Part shown: piece by piece, positions 52,115 through 64,000 of the stretch | Layout: each line of letters opens with the position of its first letter | Numbering within the stretch: position 1 is the first letter of the stretch | DNA from: Pagrus major | Lineage: Eukaryota; Chordata; Actinopteri; Spariformes; Sparidae | Assembly: GCF_040436345.1 (NCBI RefSeq) | Contig: NC_133235.1 | Span: 21,972,660-22,036,659 of the forward strand | Length of the DNA stretch: 64,000 nt | Reading direction: 5' to 3' | Translations under genes and position numbers: made by a program | Notes under the pieces: generated by a model | The model's input: the letters and a program-made list of their open reading frames with translations, nothing else | Told to the model about the DNA's origin: nothing | Databases searched by the model: none

Positions 52115-52660
52115 ATATTCACCCTGCTTAGCAGGTCAGAAAACCCGCCTCTGGCAAAAACTACCTGCCCATCAATTATTATTCTTTGCATGGCAGAAAT
52201 ATCGCCCCATCTTTGTTAAAGCGGCCAGGTGAACGGGCAGAATCACCCTGCGTGGGGCAGAAATCTTGGCCCGCCTGTGGCAAATCGCCAGGGAGAACAG
52301 AGTGAAGATCAGTTGGCTGATGGTTTAGCCAGAGGCAGGGCATTAAGGCTGTGGTTGGCAGGTCATTTTTACAAAAAAGCAGAGCTATACTACCTGGAGC
52401 AGGTTAGTCAACTAGGTCCAGGGCCATATCTCTACCATTATTGTCCCTGGTTGGTGAGTTGTTTGTCCAGAGGCAGAGATTATTTCTGCTATGCAAGGCA
52501 TCTCTGCCTGGTCGGCAGGCTGTTCTTCAGAAGGCAGAGCAACAGGGCACGAAGGCTGATTCTTCAACAGTTGTAGCCGAAGTTTCATTTCTACACAGGG
52601 TTTGGACACAAAGAGCGGTTCAGCCATTACGGTTACTGTTGGTGTCTTGACATCACATTC
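52115..52660. repeat. degenerate GGCAGA/TCTGCC repeat patch
   Basis: GC-rich compared with its surroundings. The motif GGCAGA or a close variant recurs near 52194, 52256, 52334, 52475 and 52530, with CCTGCC/TCTGCC complements between, suggesting an old tandem or palindromic repeat. It supports a 115-codon open frame (52229-52576) with no recognisable domain. Confidence 0.35.
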
Positions 52661-54187
52661 CTGCGGCAAAAAGAATCTTGCTTAAAATGGCGGTCAGTGG
52701 AGTTGATAATGGATACTGCAGGCGACCTGCGGAATAAGAAAGCCACAGGCAATTAGGAGAGGTGCCAAAGAGGGCTTACTGCACTCCATTATGTGCGAGT
52801 GTGGTCCAAATTAAAATCTAATTTAAGGTAGCATCAAGATTTAAAAAAAAAAAAAGTGTGTTTCATTTCTTCAATTTGCACAACTATTCCATTCCATTAG
52901 ACATGTAATTTCTGCTCATCAGACACTGGGTGAAATTGGTGCCCCTAAGGAGAGCTTTTTTCATTTAAAGTAATTAGTCCTGGAGAACGGGGATGAGCAA
53001 GCATGCAAGCATGTGTGCATTTTTGTACATGTGGAGGGAGAGAAAAAGAGACGGAAAGGAGCAGGGGAGATTGCGATAAGGAGACACTAATTATTTTGTG
53101 ATTTAGTTTTGAGGGATTGATTCCAGTGTATCATCCTCCGAAATATTGGATAAAATCTCTTGATGTTTGATCCTTCTGGTTCGATTAAAAGATCTTTATT
53201 TGACTTAATGATGTAAAACCTTTGAATGTTTTCCTCCCTTTTACAGCTTTAGGCTCCACTTGTGTGTGTCTGAAGGTCTCACCTGCTTTTATTGTTCGCC
53301 TTTTATAATCTCTCACAGTTGACACTAAAGAGACCTTCAGATGACACTGTACTGTCAGTGTCCCCATCACAGATACAATGTACTGGATTGTAGTGTCAAA
53401 GAAGTGAGATCCTGCAGAGATGGCCTGACTGCTGCCTACTCACTTGCAAAGCTTATTAGACTGACTCACTATGGGGATAACGATACCCATGCCCATTTAC
53501 CAGCATCCAGAGGCTATCCAGGCAGGGTGACCATGGTGGGCGGGCAGATCTGAGTTTCGCCTTTTGTCCTCAGCCCACCAGCCATGACTCTGCTTGGAAT
53601 TATTGTGCTCCTCTCTGTATGGGGCTTCACTGATTGGGGCTTGTGACTCACAATATAAACAGGAAGAAACTAGTTAAAAACTAGCTTAAATCTCATAACT
53701 GATCTTATAGTCTGACCAGCTAAAGCTGTTCATCAGAGACCAGAGAACTGCACAACAGTGATTGCTTAAAATAGAAAGCTCATCTACCAGAGCTCCAGAA
53801 CCGACATCAGTGTGATCCCAAAAAGGAGGGCACCTCTGCAGAGCAGCTGAAATGAGTAGCCACATAAAAATACCCACAAATACCAATTAGGCTGCAGCAC
53901 AAACAGAAAAATCAAACAGATGAGATTGTTTTTATTTTCCAAAAAGAAATGAAAAAGAGGTGGTGATAATGTTTCAACCTAGAATCTTTTTTTTCTGTCT
54001 TTTTTCTTATTACAGTGCAACAACTGAAAGTTCTTGCATCATGATTTCAACACAAACTCCTCTGACCTGCAGGCACAAACAGGCAGGTTAGAAGCGAAGA
54101 GCCTGCAAGTTCTGGGCTCTCTTAAAACGTTATTAAAAATCACAATTACTTTCAATTACAAAGACGGTCTTAATGGTTCAACTAATG

Positions 54188-54400
54188 TATACAGGGCTGC
54201 AAAATGAATTAACTGTAATATGGCTCTGCGCAATATTTGATAAAGGTTAAATGTGACAAACAACATTATAATGAAGTACTACAGCGCTGCAGAGATGCTC
54301 TGAGATACACATCTCGTGTGTTTGTTTGGCACAGCAGCACAGCAATATCTTTAAAAAATAATTGCAATATGATTTTGAGACCATATCGTGCCACCTTAGT
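54188..54400. mobile_element. relic of a miniature element with AGGGCTGCA terminus
   Basis: CAGGGCTGCAAAATGAATTA at the left and ATTGCAATATGATTTTGAGA then CCATATCGTGCC at the right resemble the two ends of a widespread teleost repeat (AGGGCTGCA...CATATCGTGCAGCCCT). It is strongly decayed. Confidence 0.35.
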
Positions 54401-57400
54401 GAATGGCATCAGTATTTTCATATTTTATATTATCAAAGTGCCACTTCTGAATTATTTGCAATTGTGGATGTGGAAAACAGACTGACGTACACAACATACA
54501 TTTCACTGTGTGAGGCAACTGTGAGGCACAACAGCATCCTTTTTATTGTGTAGAGGGAAGATCCACAAGCACAAACAGACCAGCTCTCAACTAAGAGCAT
54601 TTTTGGCATACCATAGACAGCAGATTCAAATGCACTATATATTTCAAGGCTACACAATTTAAAAGAAAAAGTTTCCCACATACACGTTCCTTCAATCTAA
54701 AGACAAAGAGCAGTATTCTTCCACATTCTCAGGTATTTTTTTGTTAGGGTGTTCTTTCATGTTCAACAAGATCAAACGCAGAGTGCTGCAATTAGTGAAC
54801 AAAGCATGAAAGGCTCGAGCATTTACTCAAACCGCAGGTATCGAACGTAGTCGTTTAAAAATTCTTTCTCTTGTTAATCCCAGTTTTCACCCACTGTGTC
54901 ACCACCAGTCTCCCGTGCGCTGAAGTGGTTGTCACTGCTGTCGGGGCCAAGCTACTGGCAGACACGTGTCACCTCCGTAACGCATGGGTGTTGCCAGCCG
55001 TCTCCTTTCACCTGCTGGCGATGAGCTTCACCAGGAGTGCCTAACACATGAGAGGCTCACGCTATCTCCCACGTTTCCACTCCCAACTATGCAGGCGCCC
55101 GCACCAAGTACAGCAACTAGGACGCCCAACCGTACACTCCATAAAATGTTTCCATTGGAACGCACAAGACGCTGGAGGGTCAATAGATTCTCAATGATAT
55201 ACAATAGTAAAATAATACCTACAACTACATGTCTGATGCCCAGAAGAAGCCACACATATATATATTTTTTTACAGATAATTAAAAGATCTTATTGATAAC
55301 ATGTTTATTCAGACAAATAATTTCATAAAAATAATACATCTACAGAGCTTGTAGAAAGGGTGCCAGATAAAACTTTTCCTTAAAAACATCATTATGGATG
55401 TGAAATAATAATCTTATGTCCAAAATGATTGTTTTGTTTATCTCCGTGTAAGCCAGTAGATGAGTTTGCCTTTCTTTTTTTTTTTTTTTCCTCTCATGTT
55501 TCACGTTCAATACGCACCAGAAAAACAGGACAGTATGTGTATGAGTTGGGAATGTGACTCAAAATTCAGCAATTTTAGTTCACCGAGCATTATTGCATTG
55601 CACCAGAAAAGGGGCTGAAAATTAGTGTGTCCACCTTGGTGTCATGTTTCTATCAAAGCTGATCTAAGCTGGCGTAGATAACTACCCGTGACTGCTGAGG
55701 AGTCATCTGACCCAGGAACGAATGCCAACCGTACCCTTTCCCACTGAAAACATAAGCCATATGTCAGTGGTGTTAGTGGGTTTTTTTTGTCCAGTGTGAA
55801 AGTTGTATTTGGAAATGTGAAGAACCAGAATAAATAATCAAGTGATAATTAATTGAAGACCGTCAGAGTCTTACTGGAGTAGTGTTTTAGCTGTAGATTG
55901 ATGCACCGCAAAACAAGAAACAGTCGCTTTCTGTAGCACCGATCACTAACTCCCATGTTAAGGAAAGCAGGGAGTGGGACGGCCGGCCACAGAGAGCCAT
56001 GGCTCAAATAACACACCCTGTCAGCGCAGGCTGCCCTGCCAGTTTGATTAAACTATGTACATCAACAGGCCTGCACCCCAGAGGCCTGGGATAACAGAAG
56101 AGCATGGCTCGATGGAGTGGGTAAAGGGTATACACTGCTGCCTTTTAACATTACTTTCCACTGCAGGTTTGTGTCAGGGTAAAAAAAAAAAAAACACACA
56201 CAGACAGACACAGGCAGGCACAAGTGGTAAGATCTCAAGTGCAATTCCGTGGCGTCAGAGCTGTGAGAGTGTACCAGCTGGTCTGTGAATGTTTTAGACC
56301 CACTGTGCTGTTGATGAATCTCTGCTCAGCTGTCTTACCAGGGACAGTTTGATCAACCGTGCCACACCTGCGAAACCAGATATTCTCAAAATCCATCTCT
56401 TTCTCGCCCATGTTGAAGCTAAAGAGTACTCCCTGTAGAATCCCGCATGATGCCGCCTGAACCAGGCTGGGAGGCCTGACCCAGATATGGCATCCCAGCG
56501 TCGCACACACAGCAGCCAGGCAATATCAGTTAAGCTCGACATCTCTCTCACGGTAGCAGACGGCTCTTTCTTTTTCCCGTTTCTCCTTCCAACACCCCCA
56601 CCCCCACCCCTCCTTTCCCTCCTTTAAAAAAAAAAAGTGTGGAGAGCCACAGAAAAAGCTCTCCAGGGGAATAAGAATGAGAAGTTTGCAGAAAGAGTTA
56701 GTGCGTGTGAAGAAAAATGTGCAAGCGTACACTAAACAGTGTGGCAGTGGAGATATTGCTCCTGTTGTTCAGCAAATTTGCTTTTTACAGTATATAATTA
56801 CGGTAATTATAGCAATGTTCTGGAAAACCATTGGGAGAATAATGGTGTTCATTTACATCAATGGCAATGCTTTAAAGAGTTTGAGTCTCCTAGGTAAAAA
56901 TTAGCGGCCCTGGTGTTGCTCTAAATGCAATAAACAGCTCCAGTATTTATTCCTTTTAACATTTTAGAGCGTTTTCCTGCAGACAGAACATAAAAATAGA
57001 AGCTGAAATATGCATTTTTGGGTGTGAGCAAGTAAAAGGTGCCGCCTTTGTGTCTGCGAGCTTAAATGATCCCCTTTCGCTGAGACGTTCTTGTCAAGTT
57101 AGTGTCGACAGTGAATGACCTTCGCTAAGACTGCACCACCAGAACCTTTTTTCGTCCTTGTGACTGACTCCACAATGAAAAGGAAGGAGCCAGACACTGT
57201 GAAGTATGCACCAGTAAATCCAGCCGGGGCCACTCAGAATGAGAAGCGCGAGGGGTAAGAAGGGGCTAATTTATCAGCATTAAGTCAAATAAGGAAGAGA
57301 TAGAGAGGAGTGGTGGTATAGTGGAGGGTTGGTGGGGAGATAGTGTGGGTTGAGTACACATCAGTAGGACAGAAGCATTTAAAAGAGACATCAATAGATA

Positions 57401-60400
57401 ATGACTTCATCCCCTTCATCTCCAGTAAGTGTACAGCGGCTCGTGGTACCCCAACAGGCTCTTCAGATTCTTCAAAAAGAAGACAACGGAAAAACTGACT
57501 GTACACCAGTACGAGTATGCTTCCTTAAGTTAGTCCTTACTCTTTTAATTTTCACTAAATGGCCTGTATATAGAAAATGAGATTATGTTCAAGCACTCAA
57601 AACAGTGAAGAGGATTCATCATGTCAGGCTAACACAGATTTACTGCCTCTTTCTGCCTCTCTTATGCACACGAGATAAATACATACACGTGCTCTGTGCC
57701 TCTCTTTCTCTCTCGCTAACACAATCGCACACACACACGCTTGAAAACGCGCACACTCCTGCTCATCCACCAGAGTAAAGGGACCGCCATTGATAGCAGC
57801 CGTGACAGATTCGTCAGTGGGTGGTGGGCGTGGGTGAGCTGATGTAGTGTGCGTGGGTGGACATGATTTAGGAGACACTGAAGCTTACCGCAGTGAGACA
57901 TGATGGCACTGCTGGGGGTATAAAATTGTCTAAGTCTAAGTTAAAGTCAGCATTAGATTATAGCTCTTCATCCTCAACTAGTCTTTATTCTTGCTTTTGG
58001 TATGCTGTTATTTAGTACCTCGCTGCTCCTCGTGAGTTCTTGTCCTCTTTAAGGTTTTTTTTTATTGCACCATTGTTCTTTCACTTTATAACTCTTGTTC
58101 TTGTTAAGATGGTTTTATGGTTGGAGAGAAGAAATAATGAGAAACAAAAAACATTCATTGGGATGTCTGAAATTTGCTGTCACGGAGTTTGGTATTGATG
58201 TTCTTCTGTGCTTTGCTATGACGAGGAAAAGAAAAGTTTTCCCAGTATCCCTCAGGCCAAATCAGCAACTGTGTACAGAGGACATCCCATAATCTATGAA
58301 GGAGGCAACAGTAAAATTATTTTGGATCTTCTAAATCAACAACTTGCAAAATTGAGCGATTTTATTATGGAGTCTGGGGAATTTCTCTCCTTACTGTAGT
58401 GTATTGGTGTTCAAGTTTGCTGTCTGACCCCTGGCTTCCTGCATCCCTGCTTGGATGGAGGATGGGTCTCGGCCCAGAATAGACCCTATTTACTTTTGGT
58501 GCTGATCTGGATAAAGGAAAAGATTTTGGATGTTTTTTTCTCACTTTCCTAAATAAACGTTTTTCATCATTGTCCTTACTTTCTCAAGGTCTGCAGGTAA
58601 ACATCAACAAATAACTAAGAAATATTTGGACATATTAAGACAAATTAAATTACCTTCTCTTAATAAATTCATAAATCAACATTTTAATGATATAATTATA
58701 AGAAAGAACGGATCTTGATGAAAAAAAAAATCAGGCATATTCAGGTGGCTGTATTTTTTTTTTTTCGGTTATTTAATGCGCCTCAAATGTTTTTAATCAT
58801 TTATACGCCTTACATAAAGCACTTTAAATTAACCTTGGTTTGAAAGGCGATAAACACATAAACTTGCCTGCCAGGAAATATAATTACTGTAAGACATTCT
58901 TACAGAGGTATGCAGGTTTTAAGTGGATTGTTCACCATTCAATATGTCTTATGGATTTAATGGAATGTCCTACTTGCATACTGTCCCATAGAGGAACATA
59001 TATATAAAAAAAGTACAATCATTAAATCAAAATCACCAAAATAGGGTGATTTTCGTTGGACTGCAGCAGTATGTATAGCTTAGCTTTGATTAAAGGTCAA
59101 CTCCCTCCTTTGTGTCTGTGATAGCGTTTGCTCCTGGCTCCAGCTGGGGTTCCTGACACCATCATACCACGGTTTATTCCCCTGTTCAGGAGAACAATCA
59201 TCTTTCAACCCTGCGGTGCTCCTTGTTGTGAGGGCACAGAGAATAAATCACCGCTGCCTGGCCCAGAGACATGGGAAGGCTGTTAACAAGTTCAATAGGG
59301 GCCCGAGGTGCTGTCCAGAGAGGGAGTCCAGGGTCAGAGCTTCACTGCTGGGTTAGTAGGTCAACTCCTGACCACGTAGACTGGTATTTGCTCGAGCACT
59401 GGCCAGCTCGCTGGAACACACATCAAAGTACTGTGTGAAAGTACCGTGCTACTTCAACAGCAGTGTTGGATTAGTAGGGCAAATAATTATGTGACCACAT
59501 AGCCACATTAGAACCAATAAAGGGATTAAACAGGGATGTCAATCACATCGGCATTTAAGAGAAGTTAAGTTAATGCTTTTTAAATTAAATCAGTGCATTC
59601 TTTGGCCATAGAAAAAATAGAGGAAACTAGCATTGCTTATTAGCTGTGCTGCACCGTCCATTTTTATTTAACCCTCCACTGTCAGAAAATAAACTATTAT
59701 GTTTGTAAAAAAAAAAACGTTGATGTATGTATGTATGTAATATATGTACTGTGTGTGTTTTGGATCAACTGAAGTTACTTCCTGTTCGCAACCAAGCTTA
59801 TTAGCTTGCTAACTAGATTGGAAAGCTTTTTGCCTTCCTCGATTTAATGACGTACAATCCTGGGAACAAAATGCAAGGCGGAGTAAACAGATCAGTACAG
59901 ATAAAACTGAAAGAAGCTCTGTAACTGACTAGTGTTACCATATTTCCTACTAGCTAGTGTGTTAGCGGTGAGCTTGAGAGTTACAGCGATTACTATCTAG
60001 CCCTGAGAGAAGTCACCAAGCTATCAGAACCAAATATTTTGTGATTTTGCTGTGTCACTGCATTATTGGACTTTAAAAAAGACATCTTGATTTTAGCTTG
60101 AACATCAAAGCTCTATCTTGACTAACGTTTAACATGGGAGTCAGCAAAAATCCCATGAAGGAGGGGATGTTGTGGGGACCTGTTCCCTAAAAGTTCTCTA
60201 AGAGTGTCTCCAACCTTTACAGAACAGTGGGGACGATCATAAAATGTTCTCTTTTGGTTATGAAAGTGCTGCAGTTCAAAGTTCCCTATATTACCTCAGG
60301 TTGACATTCCCACCCTGGTCTACGTTGGTCATATAATAATGTTCTTTATATGACTTTAGGGGGACATTACAGAATTCTCGCCAATGATGAATAGGATTAA

Positions 60401-63100
60401 ATTCCAGCATTGTGAGCGCTTGCTTTAGGTTAGTCAGTGTTTTATTTCTTTGTTAGGAGAAGCACTTTGTGCTGCCTCATTCAGATTCTTCAAATTACTG
60501 TAAAACGATGGGCAGTGATAATGCAGCACAAAAGCGATATAATGGCTTTATTTTGAAAAATTACAAGCCGTGGATTAGTGCTTCCAGTTCCATTTGACCA
60601 TTAAATTCTGCCTTTAGACAGTGGTTTAAAAGCTTTCACAGATAACAGCGCATTTTCTCAGATATTCCAAAGTTAGCAATTACCAAGCACGGCCCATTTA
60701 TATATATATATAAAAAAGTCATACTCTCCATTTGCAGTCAGAACAATTTACATCCAGTAGGCAGTTACAGTACAAACACTGCCCGGTCATTTGCTATTAA
60801 AGCAAAGAGAAAGCCTTGCAAAACTTTCTCAGCCAAAGAAGTTATTTCAATCACAGGGCTCTAATGAAAGCGTTTGAAAACTAATTCCCAGCCTGCACTG
60901 AGACATGCATCTTCCCACTTGTCTAATACCCGGATTAACATTTTTTAGGCACGGCAGTTTTTTTTTTCTTATCAGCAGAAGACAGTGGGAGATAATTACA
61001 TGCCATGGCACTCCATTGCCTGTACAAAACACTTTTTCAGCTACTTCAATCAATATCTGTCATATTGAGATGGATAAACAATTCGCCTGTTTAGAAAATA
61101 GGAAGAGCTTCTTGGATGTCACTGCAGGTGGAAACTTAATTCATTTCAAACTTTAATGAAAACACAGTGGTATGTCTTAACATCAATTGCAATTCAGACT
61201 GTAAGGGTTTTAAAGGCTCTCAGACAGACTCTCTGTAGACTGCTCTCTCTATAAATAAATCTATGAATATCTACCTGGACAGGTATAGATAAGTATGTGT
61301 GCTTTAAGAACCCAACAGATTGATTTATTTGAGTAAACACTCAGAGAGGAATGTATTGAATTGCAAACCAGCATATCTGGTCTTTCTCCGCCTTAAACTT
61401 TGACCTCCTGACCTGTCTCTCTGGTATTCATTCCTCTGCTTCGCTAACCCCTTTCATTCTGAACTCATGTTGTCTGATCCCGCTAATACATTCAGACTTA
61501 GGCATTGGACTGTTTGATTAGAAGTGACCTTATTAATTCATGATCAATTTGTTATCTTGCCACGTGCCTGAACCTGCCAGGGCAACTCAATATCACGTAT
61601 ACTGAAAAAAATATTAAAAAGGATGTCAATCGGGTAAAAAGTGTTCGCTGAAACCTGGTCGAAAGCACATTCTTATCCCCTGAACCCGAGCATGTCGATG
61701 ATGTGCTGCACACTAATGAATAGTGACACGAGCACGATGTCTTTTCATAGATCTTTCTCATGGTTTGTCACTTGTGACACTGATGTGCAACTGAATTACT
61801 TTTGAGTCGTTTCCTTTGAAAACACGCTAGCTGTTGGAAACTCAAGTGTTTTGAGGTTATTTCTTTGCATGGCCTTTGCATTATTTTCTCATGAATCCAT
61901 GAATTTGCCACCATATATTTCCAAGCGTGCTTCCCGTTGTGTTTAAAGGCTTGCCTCTTTTAACACTGCACCATATTAAATCAATCATACGGCTAGAGCC
62001 GAGAGTATTATACGCACTCATGTATACTGGCTGTGATGAAGCTCCTCTTTTAAAAGGTCGAGAACTCTTGCTCTCAATTCTATTTGACCGGCCAGTTGCT
62101 TTGGTGGGCAGCACGAATTGAAATATGTGTACAAAACAGTCAGATTTTTCCAGGCATTGATTTTGCAAGGTGCTGCAAAGGTTCTCTATTGGCTTGAGAT
62201 TGAGGGCTGTGCAGACCATGTGAGTAAATCAAAGTCACTGGCAAGGTTTTGGACCCATGTTTAAATTATGCCATTTGCATGACAGTGCATATTATCCATG
62301 GAAAGATCCACTTCGTCAAATGATGCTGAATAGACACAGCCGGGATCAACATTGCTGAATCATCTCCTACACCTCCGGTTTGGACAGCAGGTACGGTGTT
62401 GTGTAACCTGATAATCCAAATGGATTGTTACACAGAACTATTTGGGAAGTCGCCCTTAGACACTGTTTGGAAAACAGCAGGCAACTTCAAAAAATACTTC
62501 ATAGATCACCCTTTATCACGTGCTAACTTCAACCGATCAGCTCAATGAACCATATGATGTAGCAGGAGAGCGCAACCAGTGGAGACACATTGATAAATCA
62601 AACTCTTTGCTGAAGCCAGAGGAGCAAAAACATATTTTCCATCGAGAAAAGCCTTCAGTGCCATTCTTTGCTCTTCTGTCAATGAAAAAAATCCTCTTCA
62701 GTTTTGATATAACTGATGCTATAGCAACATCTTCACTTACCTCTTCAGGAGCAGCCATTGTTGTTTTCAAACAGCTGCCAGTAGTTCCTCATAGTACACA
62801 CAATATGGACCTGCGAGATGAGACGATCATGCCATTTCTCAAATCCAGCTGCCTCACAAGGTAAGATCTTGTGGGCATCGATAACCGTTTTGTCTGTTTG
62901 GAGAAACAGTTGACCAATAAGAGCGGATACTAGCCAGTGAGCTACATTCAGAATTCTACATTGTAGAATAGTGACAGAAAAATGACCACAAAAACAGCCA
63001 CAAACACGTGGACGAGGTTACAGGTTGTTGTACACTGATTTTCAGAAATATCCTATCTTAAATTGGCATTTTGTTTGTAAACAATGTGATAAACATTAGG

Positions 63101-63497
63101 TTAAAGGGGCAATGTGTAAATATTTTAGTTCAAAACATTCAAAAATTAATTAAAAATATCAACAGACTGTGACGAAATTACAGTTTTGATAACATCTATG
63201 TTTTGTGTTGAAGACATACAGTATCTCCTGAAGTTAGCATGCTAACCAGCTAGCCCCAGGCCTGAAAACCTCTTCCTCCCAACGGTCCGAAGCTCCTTTG
63301 CTAGTGGTGTAAACGCCAACGCTCCCCAATTAGTCTAGCTAGCTGCATGGCTAATTGAGCTAACGAGCTAACAGTAGCTACAGCCATGGATGTTTAAAAA
63401 GAACAAAGTTTGCAGCAGTTAGCAGTAACTCTGGTGATATGCTGCCCCTCTTCGTTGGAGTATGAATACAATTCCACTAATTCTTATGCACCTTTAA
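63101..63497. mobile_element. TTAA-bounded miniature element, 397 bp
   Basis: Left end TTAAAGGGGCAATGTGTAAA and right end ATTCTTATGCACCTTTAA form imperfect inverted repeats bounded by TTAA. Inner motifs GACGAAATTACAGTTTTGAT and AGTTAGCATGCTAACCAGCT match a common teleost repeat. Non-coding. Confidence 0.7.
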
Positions 63498-64000
63498 TTG
63501 CTAAAGCTACGGCATTTCCCGTTCCTTATAAGAAATCACGCACACAACATCAGGCTGACTGAAAGAAGTGGCACAAAGGCTTCAATACTGTTGTGAGCAT
63601 GTAGCAGGATAACAATCTTGTATTTCCCTATTCTAGTTTATGTTCTACAAAGCTCCTCTGAACATCACTCTCGTATTAAGCTGTCTGCTATTTACTTGCG
63701 GCCTGCATTTAGCTTGAACGGCTCTCTCCGCTCTCCTCTGACTTCTCTTCTCCACAACAAAGCAGAGCTGCTACCGACTGGATGTTTTTTAATATCTCTT
63801 TCTCTGTAAATGCTAGAAGCATAATGCATGAAGCTCCCAAGGGGCGCTTGTGGTCACAGGGTTGCTGAGATGCTGGAGGCATATCAGGCACCTGTCAACA
63901 TACCAAGTTCAAATCACTTACAGTCGATCACATCTTGAACATTTTAGTCAAGTAGTAAATGAACCGGCCCAACCTGTCTGCATGCTTCGTACTTGCAATT
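63498..64000. other. right-hand end of window, no gene seen
   Basis: About 500 bp with no supported exon, RNA gene or repeat. Confidence 0.5.

Larger units (their letters stand above)
47746..63100. other. 15 kb without a recognisable gene
   Basis: Scattered short frames lack family resemblance and splice context. Contents noted separately are an inverted fragment of the 7194-type element, a CA microsatellite, a degenerate GGCAGA repeat patch, a relic miniature element near 54188 and a possible transposase relic near 62125. Other simple repeats are ATGT around 59731 and AT around 60700. Confidence 0.5.

Noticed and set aside
52229-52576. 115-codon plus-strand frame as a gene
   Set aside because: It coincides with the GGCAGA-rich patch and shows no domain or conserved motif.
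58095-58399. Two overlapping frames as an exon
   Set aside because: No recognisable protein, no clear splice sites, and AT-rich surroundings. It could be repeat-derived but I cannot support that either.

Overview
The window is nuclear DNA from a ray-finned fish, probably a percomorph teleost. Three genes with vertebrate-type introns and GT-AG splice sites sit among interspersed repeats of kinds common in teleosts: a tRNA-derived SINE, hAT-like and TTAA-bounded miniature elements, and microsatellites. Nothing in it is bacterial or viral.

Layout. (1) 133-4140 (+): a complete four-exon beta-tubulin gene of 453 codons, with a poly(A) signal at 4416-4421. (2) 6413-9012: an imperfect tandem segmental duplication, one copy of which carries a short mobile-element insertion. 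(3) 11295-18330 (-): a desmoglein gene in 14 coding exons (1101 aa). (4) 18331-22695: a 4.4 kb divergent intergenic region. (5) 22696-30794 (+): a desmocollin gene in 16 coding exons (899 aa), with a poly(A) signal at 31322-31327. (6) 31.3-64 kb: about 33 kb with no gene I can support. It holds a 1.56 kb tandem-repeat array (44471-46033), several TTAA-bounded miniature elements, microsatellites, and AT-rich stretches with clustered palindromic and factor-like motifs that could be conserved non-coding elements.

How the genes relate. Desmogleins and desmocollins are the two adhesive cadherin types of desmosomes. They pair across the cell gap, and their tails bind plakoglobin, which links through plakophilin and desmoplakin to intermediate filaments. 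Here one of each lies head to head with near-identical exon lengths through the ectodomain. This is a one-plus-one version of the divergent DSC/DSG cluster on human chromosome 18. I joined every exon by hand at canonical splice sites, and all three reading frames close without frameshift or internal stop.

I found no clearly novel biological system. The items most worth a second look are the compact dsg-dsc pair, the unusual tail of the tubulin, a possible desmocollin b-type exon, the filled/empty mobile-element site inside the duplication, and the large array.
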